DNA of 64,000 bases, from assembly GCA_913055155.1 (NCBI GenBank), contig CAJXJR010000015.1:1-64000 (forward strand), read 5' to 3'. Numbering within the stretch: position 1 is the stretch's first letter; every line of letters begins with the position of its first letter. Under the pieces are notes generated by a model, which was given only the letters and a program-made list of their open reading frames with translations, was not told the origin of the DNA and did no database searches. This DNA comes from an uncultured Erythrobacter sp. (GTDB lineage Bacteria > Pseudomonadota > Alphaproteobacteria > Sphingomonadales > Sphingomonadaceae). Both the position numbers and the translations under genes were made by a program. Shown one piece after another: positions 8,294 to 17,392 of this stretch.

Positions 8294-9513
8294 AGCGCCT
8301 TGCCCTGATCCTGCCGCTGCTTGCGCTGGCTGCTCCGCTGGCCGCCGAACCCGGATTGCCCAACGAAGAGCAGGTTTCCATCGCGCTGGATGCCTATCCT
8401 GCCGTCGAAGCCGCGCAACAGCGGGTCAGCGCCGCCCGGTCTTCCGCCCGCGCACGCGCCGCCAGCCCGCACGATTTCACCGTGACGGGCAGCTACACCC
8501 GCCGCTCCATCGATTTCGAAGGCGATTTCGACGAGTTCGATGCCGAACTGATGCGCGGCGTGCGCTTGCCCGGCAAGGCACGGCTGGATCGCGAGATCGG
8601 CACCCACCTGGTCGATGCGGCGGAAAACATGGCCGAAGATACGCGCCACCAGGCCGCCCTGGTGCTGGCGCAGCACTGGTGGGACTGGCTGGCCGCCTCT
8701 GCCGCCGCGCAGGTCGATCAGCAAGCCGTCGACAATTACCAGCGGGCGCTGGCCGCCGTGCGGCGCCGCGTGGAACTGGGCGATGCAGCCCCGCTGGATG
8801 CCGACCAGGCCGAGGCCGCGCTGGGCGCTGCCCGCGTGCGTGCCGCGCAGTCGCTGGGCGAGGCAAACCTTGCCCGCACCCGGCTTGCCACGCACTTCCC
8901 CGCCCTCGCCCTGCCCGCGCAGGCGCCGGAGATTCCCGTGCCCGAAGTGGTGACCGGCGAACTGGAGCGCCTTTCCGGGCTGGTGGTGATGAACAGCCAC
9001 GAGATCGCCGCTGCCGAAGCGCAATCGCGCGCGGTCGATGCCGCCGCCCAGCGCGCCCGACTGGACCGGGTGGCAGACCCATCCATCGGCGTGCGCGTAT
9101 TCTCCGAACGCGGCGGCGCGGAAACCGGCGCGGGCCTGGTCTTCTCCATGCCTTTTGGCGGCAGCCGTCGCGGCGCGCTGGCAGACCAGGCCACGGCCGA
9201 AGCCGATGCCGCCATGGCCGATGCCCGCATGGCGCGCTTTGCCGTGCAGGAAACCTCCGCCGCCGATCTGGCGCAGGCACAGTTCCGCATCGAATCGTGG
9301 CAACGCGCCCGCGAAGGCCTGCGCGCGCAGATGGCGGTGCTCACTCGCATGCGCCGGGGGCACGAACTGGGCGAGATCGACCTGGCCGACCTTCTGCTGG
9401 CCGAACGCATGACGCACGAAGCCTTCAGCCTGGAAGTGAGCGCGCGTGCCGAAGCCCAGCGGGCGATCACCCAGCTGCGCATCGACAGCCACCAGCTCTG
9501 GCTGGCGGACTGA
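8290..9513 (+). CDS. TolC-family outer-membrane efflux channel (CzcC type)
   Basis: Outer-membrane factor of 407 aa with a cleavable signal peptide (MKRLALILPLLALAAPLAAE) and two alanine-rich coiled-coil repeats typical of OEP domains, including PSIGVRVFSERGG in the second half. Its ATG overlaps the stop of the pump gene, and a GGAGAA ribosome site lies just upstream. It completes an adaptor-pump-channel operon; in the classical czc operon the channel gene comes first, so the order here is BAC. It converges with a sulfotransferase gene 4 bases beyond. Confidence 0.85.
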   Translation: MKRLALILPLLALAAPLAAEPGLPNEEQVSIALDAYPAVEAAQQRVSAARSSARARAASPHDFTVTGSYTRRSIDFEGDFDEFDAELMRGVRLPGKARLDREIGTHLVDAAENMAEDTRHQAALVLAQHWWDWLAASAAAQVDQQAVDNYQRALAAVRRRVELGDAAPLDADQAEAALGAARVRAAQSLGEANLARTRLATHFPALALPAQAPEIPVPEVVTGELERLSGLVVMNSHEIAAAEAQSRAVDAAAQRARLDRVADPSIGVRVFSERGGAETGAGLVFSMPFGGSRRGALADQATAEADAAMADARMARFAVQETSAADLAQAQFRIESWQRAREGLRAQMAVLTRMRRGHELGEIDLADLLLAERMTHEAFSLEVSARAEAQRAITQLRIDSHQLWLAD

Positions 9514-9517
9514 TCGC

Positions 9518-10819
9518 CTAGCGCGCCGCCACGCGGCCTTCCCGCGCGACGTCGAAGCTGCGCGCATAGTCGCCCAGCTGGTCCATCACCTGGCCTTCGG
9601 TCAGGCCGAATTCGGCCAGGCTGTAGCGATGCGGGCGGCGCTTCAGCCCCTCTGCCGCACGGTGGCAGGCCTCCATGGCAGGCCATGCGGGTTCGATTTC
9701 CAGGCCCAGGAAGCGATAGATCCGCTCCATCGCGCCGCGCCAGTCGGCATCCACGTCTTCGTAATGCACGTCGATCATCCGCTCAGGCGCGATGGCCTTG
9801 CGCCCTGCCTGCATCCGCTCCACCTGCAGCCGCGTCTTGCGCAGCCATTCGCGGCCAACCTGCCGCGGGTCGGCATGGTCGGAATAGATGCAGGTCTGGT
9901 TCCACGCCAGCGAGGCGGAGCTGGCCACCACCCTCAAGGGATCGCGGTGGGTGAAGACGAAGCGGGCATCGGGAAAGACCTTCAGCAAGGCATCGAGATC
10001 GAGCATGTGTTGCGGCGTTTTCAGCACCCACGGTTTCAGCGAGCTTTCCCGCTGCGACCAGCCGACCAGTCGCAACAGCCGCGCCATCTGGCGGTAGGCA
10101 GGCGTCGCATCCTGCCCTTCGCACCAACGCCCGTAGGTGGGCACGTGCCACTGCGCCTCGTGTTTCATGCCCCAGAAGCTGTTGACCAGCAGGCCCAGCT
10201 CTTCCTCAGGCTGCATCGGACCCGTAGGATGAATCGACAGCGTGCGCGGATTGGCCCATTCCGCTACCTTGCGCGCGCGGCGCGCTATCGTGATGCGATG
10301 GTCGTACCCGCCGTGGGTAAAACCGGGATGGGGCACCGGGCAGATCGTCTCGAAACTGCGCATGTGGGCAAAGCGCCGGTCTGCCGCCAGCAAGCGGTGC
10401 AGCCGCGTGGTGCCCGATCGCATCGGGCCGACCACGAAGACCGGTGCACGCAGCGGGCGTGCAAGGATTTCCGGATGGCGGGCGAACCATTGCTGCGCCC
10501 ACAAGCGGTCGACCAGCACCTTCTCGCATTGCTTCATGGCCACCCAGGCACCGGCCTCGTGCAGCTGCGCCTCGCCATCCAGGGCCTGCAACAGCATTGC
10601 CAGCGGCTGTTCGAACCACGAATCGCCAAAATCGTCGCACCCGGCACGCTCCGCCGCGCGCCGCATGATCGTCGCCTTGTCGCAGGTGGGGCGCGCCACC
10701 AGCCCGCCAGCCATGGCCAGGCGCGCCACCAGCTGGACTGCATCGACGAAACGGGTCCGCCGCGGAGGATCGATAATGGTCTGGTCCAGCAAATCGGGCC
10801 CCCGCTGCGTCCGGTGCAT
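9518..10819 (-). CDS. sulfotransferase family protein
   Basis: Predicted PAPS-dependent sulfotransferase, 433 aa. Seen: the 5'-phosphosulfate loop VGPMRSGTTRLHRLL in the middle of the protein, a 3'-phosphate site around FTHRDPLRVVASS, and YEDVDADW towards the C-terminus. The acceptor substrate is unknown. The reading frame stays open for hundreds of codons upstream across serS and surE on the other strand, but that part is shadow; the ATG at 10819 is chosen because homologous sequence begins there and it stops short of the divergent serS. A second, unrelated-architecture sulfotransferase lies at 40.6-42.6 kb. Confidence 0.75.
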   Translation of the reverse strand: MHRTQRGPDLLDQTIIDPPRRTRFVDAVQLVARLAMAGGLVARPTCDKATIMRRAAERAGCDDFGDSWFEQPLAMLLQALDGEAQLHEAGAWVAMKQCEKVLVDRLWAQQWFARHPEILARPLRAPVFVVGPMRSGTTRLHRLLAADRRFAHMRSFETICPVPHPGFTHGGYDHRITIARRARKVAEWANPRTLSIHPTGPMQPEEELGLLVNSFWGMKHEAQWHVPTYGRWCEGQDATPAYRQMARLLRLVGWSQRESSLKPWVLKTPQHMLDLDALLKVFPDARFVFTHRDPLRVVASSASLAWNQTCIYSDHADPRQVGREWLRKTRLQVERMQAGRKAIAPERMIDVHYEDVDADWRGAMERIYRFLGLEIEPAWPAMEACHRAAEGLKRRPHRYSLAEFGLTEGQVMDQLGDYARSFDVAREGRVAAR

Positions 10820-10933
10820 GTGACTGTTTGGATGGCCGAGGCTGCCAAATGTTCCCCGCACAGGCAAACCGGGGCGTGATTGGACGCCTGAACGCTGGAC
10901 AAGCGGCAACATGGCGAGGCATAGCCCGCGCCC

Positions 10934-12214
10934 ATGCATGACCTCAGACTGATCCGAGAGAATCCGGAACAATTCGATGCAGCGCTGGCAAAGCGCGGCG
11001 TGGAACCTGTCGCCGCCAAGCTGCTGAAGCTGGACGAGGAGCGGCGCGCGCTCACCACGCGCCTGCAGGAAATGCAGAGTCGCCGCAACGAGGCCTCGAA
11101 AGCCATCGGCCAGGCCATGGGCCAGGGCGACACCGAGAAGGCCGAGGCGCTGAAGGCCGAAGTGGCCGAGATAAAGCAGTCGATGCCGCAGCTGGAGGAA
11201 GAGGAGCGCGAGAAGGGCAAGGCGCTGAACGACGCGCTGGCCGCCATTCCCAACCTGCCGGCCGACGGCGTGCCCGAAGGCGCGGACGAGAGCGACAACG
11301 TCCACGTGAGCCGCTGGACCACCCCGCGCGTGCTGCACTGCAAGCCGCGCGAACACGCCGACCTCGGCCCGCCGCTGGGCATGGAGTTCGAAACCGCAGC
11401 GAAAATGTCCGGTGCGCGCTTTACCTTCTTGCGCGGACAGATGGCCCGCCTCAACCGCGCCATCGCGCAGTTCATGCTCGACCACCAGACGACGCAGAAC
11501 GGCTACACCGAATGCGCCCCGCCGCTGCTGGTGCGTGACGATGCCATGTTCGGCACCGGCCAGCTGCCCAAGTTCGCCGAAGACCTGTTTCACACCACCG
11601 ATGGGCGCTGGCTGATTCCCACGGCCGAGGTTTCGCTGACCAATTCGGTGCGCGAGCAGATCATCGAAGATCTCTCTGCGCCCATCCGCCTCACCGCCCT
11701 CACCCCCTGCTTCCGCAGCGAAGCGGGCGCGGCGGGCAAGGATACGCGCGGCTTCATCCGCCAGCACCAGTTCGACAAGGTGGAACTGGTTTCCATCTGC
11801 CGTCCGGACGATGCCCACGCGGAGCACGAGCACATGGTGGAAAGCGCCGAGAGCGTGCTGCGCGCTCTCGAACTGCCCTATCGCAAGGTGCTGCTGTGCA
11901 CCGGCGACATGGGCTTCGGCGCGCGCAAGACCTTCGACCTCGAGGTGTGGCTGCCGGGACAGGATACCTACCGCGAGATCAGCTCTGTCAGCTGGTGCGG
12001 CGATTTCCAGGCGCGACGGATGAACGCACGCTATCGTCCCGAGGATGGCGGCAAGAAGACCGACTTTGTCCACACCCTCAACGGCTCCGGCCTCGCCGTC
12101 GGCCGCACGCTGGTGGCCGTGCTTGAGAACTACCAGGAGGAAGACGGCTCTGTCTCCGTTCCCGATGCGCTGAAGTCCTGGATGGGCGGGATCGACAAGC
12201 TGGTGCCTGCCTGA
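10934..12214 (+). CDS. serS: seryl-tRNA synthetase
   Basis: Class II aminoacyl-tRNA synthetase charging tRNA-Ser, 426 aa, normal length. Seen: the N-terminal antiparallel coiled-coil arm at about 30-105, motif 2 ([18 protein letters not shown], then QHQFDKVE) and motif 3 ([16 protein letters not shown]) near the C-terminus. The start [10 protein letters not shown] matches the family. It is followed 3 bases later by surE and the two are probably cotranscribed. Confidence 0.97.
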   Translation: MHDLRLIRENPEQFDAALAKRGVEPVAAKLLKLDEERRALTTRLQEMQSRRNEASKAIGQAMGQGDTEKAEALKAEVAEIKQSMPQLEEEEREKGKALNDALAAIPNLPADGVPEGADESDNVHVSRWTTPRVLHCKPREHADLGPPLGMEFETAAKMSGARFTFLRGQMARLNRAIAQFMLDHQTTQNGYTECAPPLLVRDDAMFGTGQLPKFAEDLFHTTDGRWLIPTAEVSLTNSVREQIIEDLSAPIRLTALTPCFRSEAGAAGKDTRGFIRQHQFDKVELVSICRPDDAHAEHEHMVESAESVLRALELPYRKVLLCTGDMGFGARKTFDLEVWLPGQDTYREISSVSWCGDFQARRMNARYRPEDGGKKTDFVHTLNGSGLAVGRTLVAVLENYQEEDGSVSVPDALKSWMGGIDKLVPA

Positions 12215-12217
12215 ACC

Positions 12218-12973
12218 ATGCGCATCCTGCTCACCAACGACGACGGCATCCATGCCCCCGGCCTGACAGTGCTGGAGGAGATCGCCGCCCAGCTGTCCGA
12301 CGACGTGTGGATCTGCGCGCCGGCGGAGGAGCAATCGGGCGCGGGCCACTCGTTGACCCTGCACCAGCCGGTGCGGCTGCGCGAGCATGGAGAGCGGCGT
12401 TTCAGCGTCACCGGCACGCCCACCGACGCGGTTGGCCTGGGCCTGCGCAAGCTGTTTGCCGACAGGAAGCCCGACCTGGTGCTGTCGGGTGTCAACGCAG
12501 GCGAGAACCTGGGCGACGACATCACCTATTCGGGCACCATTTCGGCTGCCATGGAAGCTGCCCTGGCGGGCATCCCGGCGATCGGCCTCAGCCAGGCTTT
12601 CCGCGATCGCGGCCCCGGCTTCGATGCCGCCACCGCCTGGGGCGCCAGGGTGCTTGCCCCGCTGATCGACGTGCAGATGGCCAAGCGCACGCTCGTCAAC
12701 GTCAACTTCCCGCCGCTGGCGGCAGAGGACGTGAAAGGCATCCGGGTGGTGCGCCAGGGCTTTCACGATTATTCGCGCGGCTCGCTGGTCGAAGGCACCG
12801 ATCCGCGCGGGCGCAACTATTACTGGTTCGGCCTGCAGGATGCCGAGCATACACTGGACCACGGCACCGACCTGGAAGCGGTGGAAGACGGCTATATCGC
12901 CGTTACCCCGCTGCAGCTCGACCTTACCAACCATTCGGCCATCTCCGACCTGGCCGACAGGTTCGTCGCATGA
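12218..12973 (+). CDS. surE: 5'/3'-nucleotidase SurE
   Basis: Metal-dependent nucleoside monophosphate phosphatase, 251 aa. Seen: the N-terminal metal site LLTNDDG with D8/D9, the RxSGAGHS-like APAEEQSGAGHSLTL, and SGVNAGENLGDDITYSGT, all catalytic signatures of SurE. It lies 3 bases after serS and is followed 17 bases later by a potassium-channel gene, giving a likely three-gene operon. Confidence 0.95.
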   Translation: MRILLTNDDGIHAPGLTVLEEIAAQLSDDVWICAPAEEQSGAGHSLTLHQPVRLREHGERRFSVTGTPTDAVGLGLRKLFADRKPDLVLSGVNAGENLGDDITYSGTISAAMEAALAGIPAIGLSQAFRDRGPGFDAATAWGARVLAPLIDVQMAKRTLVNVNFPPLAAEDVKGIRVVRQGFHDYSRGSLVEGTDPRGRNYYWFGLQDAEHTLDHGTDLEAVEDGYIAVTPLQLDLTNHSAISDLADRFVA

Positions 12974-12990
12974 CCGGGGAGGCCTGAGCC

Positions 12991-14088
12991 ATGGCCCGTG
13001 CGCACACCAAGCCGGAGCAGCGGCGTGTAGGCAAGCGCCGCTTTGCCCCGCTGCGCCGGGCGGTGAACCTGCCCGTGTGGGGCGACCTGTTCATCCGCCT
13101 GGGGCTGGCGGTGTTCCTGATCTTCCTGGTGGTGATGATCCACTGGTTCGACCGCGACGGGCTGGTCGACAACCTCGACGGCCACGTCAGCTTCCTCGAC
13201 GTGATCTATTTCACCATGATCTCGATCACCACCACCGGCTTTGGCGATATCGCTCCGATCAGCGACCGTGCGCGGCTGGTGGAAGCGGTGATCGTGACCC
13301 CTGTCCGTTTCGCCGTGCTGTTCATCTTCGTCGGCACCGCCTACAACTTCCTTATCAAGCGTAGCTGGGAGAAGTTCCGCATGGCCCGCATCCAGGACCA
13401 GCTTTCCAACCACGTCGTCGTGCTGGGCTTCGGCATTTCCGGCTCCGAAGCCGTGAGCGAACTGATCGAGCGGGGTACCGACCCGGCCCAGATCGTGGTG
13501 ATGGACACCAGCGAGGACCGTCTCGAACAGGCCGAAGCGCTGGGCTGCAACGTGATCGAGGCCGATGCCTCGCGCGACGAGAACCTGCAGGCCGTGCGCA
13601 TCACCGAAGCGCAGACCGTGCTGGTATCCGCCGGGCGCGACGACAGCTCGATCCTTATCGTCCTTACCGTCCGCCACCTGGCGCCCAAGGTGCCGATCAG
13701 CGTGGTCGTGCGCGCCGCCGACAACGAGCTGCTGGCGCGCCAGGCCGGTGCCGACAACGTCATCAACCCGGTGCGCTTTACCGGCTTGCTGCTGGCCGGC
13801 AGCGCACGCGGGGCGCACATTGCCGACTACCTGGGCGACCTCGCCTCCGTCACCGGCCGCGTGCAACTGGTGGAGCGCGAAGTGCTGCCCGAGGAGATCG
13901 GCAAGCCGCTGAGCCAGCTCGCCACCGGCGGGCGCGGCATGCGCATCTATCGCAACGGCGTGGCCTGCGGCTTCTGGCAGCACGAGGCCGAGTGCCTGCA
14001 GGCGGGCGACATCGTGGTCGAGATCAAGCCCACCGAGGAAGACGTGCCCGACGGCAACTACCTCGACGAGGACGAGGAAGCGATCTGA
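12991..14088 (+). CDS. ion channel/TrkA-N NAD-binding potassium channel protein
   Basis: Potassium channel subunit of 365 aa. Seen: an N-terminal TM helix, a pore loop with TTTGFGD at 80-86 (the K+ filter, with GFG in place of GYG), a second TM helix, then an RCK/TrkA-N domain beginning VVVLGFGISGSEA with a Rossmann fold that binds NAD(H) or nucleotides, and a shorter C-terminal RCK_C part. The two-helix plus RCK layout is that of MthK/Kch-like channels. The role in K+ homeostasis comes from the family; gating ligand is unknown. Confidence 0.85.
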   Translation: MARAHTKPEQRRVGKRRFAPLRRAVNLPVWGDLFIRLGLAVFLIFLVVMIHWFDRDGLVDNLDGHVSFLDVIYFTMISITTTGFGDIAPISDRARLVEAVIVTPVRFAVLFIFVGTAYNFLIKRSWEKFRMARIQDQLSNHVVVLGFGISGSEAVSELIERGTDPAQIVVMDTSEDRLEQAEALGCNVIEADASRDENLQAVRITEAQTVLVSAGRDDSSILIVLTVRHLAPKVPISVVVRAADNELLARQAGADNVINPVRFTGLLLAGSARGAHIADYLGDLASVTGRVQLVEREVLPEEIGKPLSQLATGGRGMRIYRNGVACGFWQHEAECLQAGDIVVEIKPTEEDVPDGNYLDEDEEAI

Positions 14089-14110
14089 CCGCGCTGGCCC
14101 GGCAAGGGGC

Positions 14111-14527
14111 CTACCCCAGCAGGATGAACACCCCGCCGACAGCGGCCATGCCGACGATGAAGTGCGCGGCATCGATGGCGAACAGCTTGCCTGGCCGCAT
14201 CTGGAACAGGTAGTTGATGCCCAGCGCGGGCGTCATGATCAGCGCGCCGAAGCCGACGGCCATCATCATCACCACGTGCGGCGCCGGATTGGTGCGGGCG
14301 ATGTTGTGGCCCAGCATCAGGACGACGATCATCTCGAACGCGAATGCCAGCAGCATGATGAGCCAGGTCGGGTTCTGCCCCGCTCGCGGCCCGGCCTTCA
14401 CCATCTCGTCGGTAATGCCGTTCATTTCGCGCCAGCTCTTGCCGAAAAGCGGCCCGTACCAGATCGCCCCGATCACGAAGAAGGCCAGCGTGCCCAGCAC
14501 CACGGCCAGCAGGTTTACGTCACCCAT
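14111..14527 (-). CDS. DUF1761 membrane protein
   Basis: Small integral membrane protein of 138 aa with four hydrophobic segments. The N-terminus ([24 protein letters not shown]) is diagnostic of DUF1761, whose function is unknown. It converges with the potassium-channel gene (22-base gap) and is divergent from rimO across 74 bases. Confidence 0.8.
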   Translation of the reverse strand: MGDVNLLAVVLGTLAFFVIGAIWYGPLFGKSWREMNGITDEMVKAGPRAGQNPTWLIMLLAFAFEMIVVLMLGHNIARTNPAPHVVMMMAVGFGALIMTPALGINYLFQMRPGKLFAIDAAHFIVGMAAVGGVFILLG

Positions 14528-14601
14528 GTCGTCTCTCCATTCCCCGGTCGCGAGACCGGTCTAGCCCAAGGCTGCAATCGGGTGTAGGGGCGCTGCCCAT
14601 C

Positions 14602-15978
14602 ATGGCAACCCAGATTCCAGAACAGAAGCGCGTGGGCATGGTCAGCCTCGGCTGCCCCAAGGCGCTGGTCGATTCCGAGCGCATCCTTACGCGGCTGCGC
14701 GCCGATGGCTATGCCATGAGCCCCGATTACGAAGGCGCCGACGTGGTGCTGGTGAACACCTGCGGCTTCCTCGACCGCGCCAAGGAGGAAAGCCTCGAAG
14801 CCATCGGCGAAGCCATCGCCGAGAACGGCCGCGTGATCGTTACCGGCTGCATGGGCGACGAAGCAGAGTTGATCCGCAAGCGCTTTCCGCAGGTCCTCGC
14901 GATTACCGGCGCGCACCAGTACGAGGACGTGGTGGACGCCGTGCACGAGGCCGCGCCGCCCAGCCAGGGGCCGTATATCGACCTGGTCCCGCAGGCACAG
15001 CCGGATATCAAGCTGACCCCGCGCCACTACAGCTACCTGAAGATCAGCGAAGGCTGTAACCACTCCTGCGCCTTCTGCATCATCCCGCAGCTGCGCGGGA
15101 AGCTGGCCAGCCGCCGCATCGATGCCGTGCTGCGCGAGGCAGAGAAGCTACTGGCCGCCGGGACCAAGGAACTGCTGGTGATCAGCCAGGATACCAGCGC
15201 CTATGGCGTGGATACCCGCCATGAAGAACGCATGTGGAAGGGCCACCCGGTGCGCGCCCACATGACCGACCTTGCCCGCGAACTGGGCCAGCTGCGTACG
15301 ACCGAAGGCGACGTGCCGTGGGTGCGGCTGCACTATGTCTACCCCTACCCGCATGTCGACCAGGTCATCCCGCTGATGGCCGAAGGGCTGCTGACGCCGT
15401 ACCTCGACATTCCCTTCCAGCACGCCAGCCCGAAGGTGCTGAAAGCCATGAAGCGCCCGGCGAACGAGGCAAAGGTGCTCGAGCGGCTGAAGGCCTGGCG
15501 CGAGGTCTGTCCCGAGATCGCCGTGCGCAGCAGCTTCGTGGTCGGCTTTCCCGGAGAGACCGAGGACGATTTCCAGTACCTGCTCGACTGGCTGGAGGAA
15601 GCCCAGCTCGACCGCGTGGGCGCCTTCCGCTTCGAGCCCGTGGAAGGCGCGGCGGCCAACGCGCTGCCCGATCCCGTGCCCGAGGAAGTGAAGGAAGAAC
15701 GCTTCGCCCGCGTGATGGAAGTGACCGAGCGGATCAGCGCCGCCAAGCTGGCCGCCAAGGTGGGCAAGACCATCCCCGTCATCATCGACGAGGTGGGCGA
15801 GCCCGACGAAGACGGCGATATCGGTGCAACGGGCCGCAGCCAGGCCGACGCGCCCGAGATCGACGGCGCCGTCTACCTGCGCAACGTGGCCGAAACGCTG
15901 AAGGCCGGCGACTTCGTGGACGTCGAAGTCGAGGACGCCGACGCACACGACCTCTACGGGGTGATTTCCGAAGGCTGA
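14602..15978 (+). CDS. rimO: ribosomal protein S12 methylthiotransferase RimO
   Basis: Radical-SAM enzyme that adds a methylthio group to the aspartate of ribosomal protein S12, 458 aa. Seen: UPF0004 domain with the three cluster cysteines in [17 protein letters not shown] and TGCMG, the radical-SAM motif CNHSCAFC, and a C-terminal TRAM-like domain. [12 protein letters not shown] separates RimO from MiaB. The start [10 protein letters not shown] at 14602 fits the family. Confidence 0.95.
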   Translation: MATQIPEQKRVGMVSLGCPKALVDSERILTRLRADGYAMSPDYEGADVVLVNTCGFLDRAKEESLEAIGEAIAENGRVIVTGCMGDEAELIRKRFPQVLAITGAHQYEDVVDAVHEAAPPSQGPYIDLVPQAQPDIKLTPRHYSYLKISEGCNHSCAFCIIPQLRGKLASRRIDAVLREAEKLLAAGTKELLVISQDTSAYGVDTRHEERMWKGHPVRAHMTDLARELGQLRTTEGDVPWVRLHYVYPYPHVDQVIPLMAEGLLTPYLDIPFQHASPKVLKAMKRPANEAKVLERLKAWREVCPEIAVRSSFVVGFPGETEDDFQYLLDWLEEAQLDRVGAFRFEPVEGAAANALPDPVPEEVKEERFARVMEVTERISAAKLAAKVGKTIPVIIDEVGEPDEDGDIGATGRSQADAPEIDGAVYLRNVAETLKAGDFVDVEVEDADAHDLYGVISEG

Positions 15979-16137
15979 GCTGCCAGACGTGGAACGCCCA
16001 AGGGTGCCTTTTGAAAAAGCCGCCCAATCGCCCAAACTGCTGTAAAAAAGCGACATTCATAGCCCTGGCAGGCATGAAAGTGTAACCTTCCGCCAGCGCG
16101 CCGTGACAGCTGGTGGTGATGCCGACGATAGCAAAGA

Positions 16138-16160
16138 GCCGCCGCGATCATCGCAGCGGC
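16138..16160. terminator. hairpin between convergent rimO and amidohydrolase genes
   Basis: A 9-pair stem with one C-A mismatch (GCCGC-C-GCGA / TCGC-A-GCGGC) and a 3-base loop sits in the 205-base gap between two converging genes. No clear T run follows on the plus strand; on the minus strand a CTCTTT follows. It may act as a weak bidirectional terminator. Confidence 0.35.
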
Positions 16161-16183
16161 CCTTGGTGTAGGACAGCCAGCGC

Positions 16184-17392
16184 CTAGCGCGGCGTGTCGC
16201 TGACCTGTTCGCCTTCGATCACCACGCCGGTGACGTGGGTGGTGTATTCAAACGGGTCGCCGTCGAACATCGCCACGTCGCCGTCCTTGCCCACTTCCAG
16301 CGATCCGATGCGCTCTTCCATGCCGATCACGCGGGCGGCATCGATGGTCACGCTGGCCAGTGCATCTTCGGGCGAAAGGCCGTGGCCGACGGCGAAGCCG
16401 GCTTCCCACAGCACCACCCGGGTCTTGGGCACATAGGCCTCGTACCCCGATTGCAGCGCGAAGGGGATGCCCGCTTCGGCCAGCAGGCCGGCGGTGGTGA
16501 AGGCGGCATTTTCCAGCTCGCCCTCGTTACGGGCCATGGTGGGGTGGAGGATCACCGAGACGCCGGCCTCGCGCAGCTCGTCAAGCATCATGTGCGCATC
16601 GGCGGCGCCGTCGATGATAACCTCGATATCGAATTCGTCGGCCAGTCGCAGCGCAGACTGGATATCCTGCGAACGGTGCGCGGTGACGAGCAGCGGGCGC
16701 TCGCCGCGCAGCACCGAGACGAAGGCCTCCTGCGCCAGGTCGCGCGGCCCCTCGCCCTCTTCGCTGTCCAGCGCGTTCTGCGCCGCGACCAGCGCCTGGC
16801 GCAGCATGGACATCTGCTTGGCCCGCGTGCCGGGCGCGCCTTCGCGGTCCAGCGCCCAGCTGCCCAGGTTGGCCACCACCATGGTGCCATCCTCTACCAG
16901 CGCGGCATCCGCCGTGTTGCCGGTGGTCTTCACCACCATGGTCTGCCCGGAAACCAGCGCGCCGGGGCCGTGGCCGGTGTGCAACGTTGTGGTGCCCAGT
17001 TCGCGCACCCATTGCACCAGCCGATCGTGCGGATTGTAGGCATCCACGGCGCGCAGCTGCGGCTGCACCGGGGCGGAATCGTCCAGCTGGTCCTGGTCGT
17101 CGCTCTGGTTGAGATAGCCGGTCAGGCCGACGGTGCTGTGTGCATCGATCAGGCCGGGGGTCACCACGGGCGCTTCCAGCACGGCCATGCCGGTGGGGAT
17201 CGTAACAGTGTCGGCGGAACCGACGGCGGTGATGCGGCCGTCCTCGATCACGACCACGCCGTTCTCGATCACGCCTGCGGGGCCCATGGTCCACACCTGC
17301 GCCCCGCGCACGGCGATATCCTGCGCCATGGCCGAAGTGGAAAGCAGCGCGGCGGTGAAACCGGCAGCGATCAGTTTGCCAAGCTTGTTCAT
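16184..17392 (-). CDS. exported amidohydrolase-family protein, metal site degraded
   Basis: Secreted TIM-barrel amidohydrolase homologue, 402 aa, with a signal peptide ending in SAMAQD. Seen: the composite-domain start (VRGAQVWTMGPAGVIENG) and the C-terminal return (RIGSLEVGKDGDVAMFDGDP). The usual HxH metal motif reads DAHSTVG, with Thr in place of the second His, and later ligands also differ from its neighbour (AHRSQD, IDGAAD, FALQSGYE). Its start overlaps the stop of the upstream paralogue (ATGA), so the two are made together. It may be a non-catalytic partner or have altered chemistry. Substrate unknown. Confidence 0.8.
   Translation of the reverse strand: MNKLGKLIAAGFTAALLSTSAMAQDIAVRGAQVWTMGPAGVIENGVVVIEDGRITAVGSADTVTIPTGMAVLEAPVVTPGLIDAHSTVGLTGYLNQSDDQDQLDDSAPVQPQLRAVDAYNPHDRLVQWVRELGTTTLHTGHGPGALVSGQTMVVKTTGNTADAALVEDGTMVVANLGSWALDREGAPGTRAKQMSMLRQALVAAQNALDSEEGEGPRDLAQEAFVSVLRGERPLLVTAHRSQDIQSALRLADEFDIEVIIDGAADAHMMLDELREAGVSVILHPTMARNEGELENAAFTTAGLLAEAGIPFALQSGYEAYVPKTRVVLWEAGFAVGHGLSPEDALASVTIDAARVIGMEERIGSLEVGKDGDVAMFDGDPFEYTTHVTGVVIEGEQVSDTPR

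Noticed and set aside
10820-12934. Continuation of the sulfotransferase frame across serS and surE on the minus strand
   Set aside because: The open frame is antisense to two strongly conserved genes and has arginine/histidine-rich shadow composition; only the part below 10819 is homologous to a protein family.
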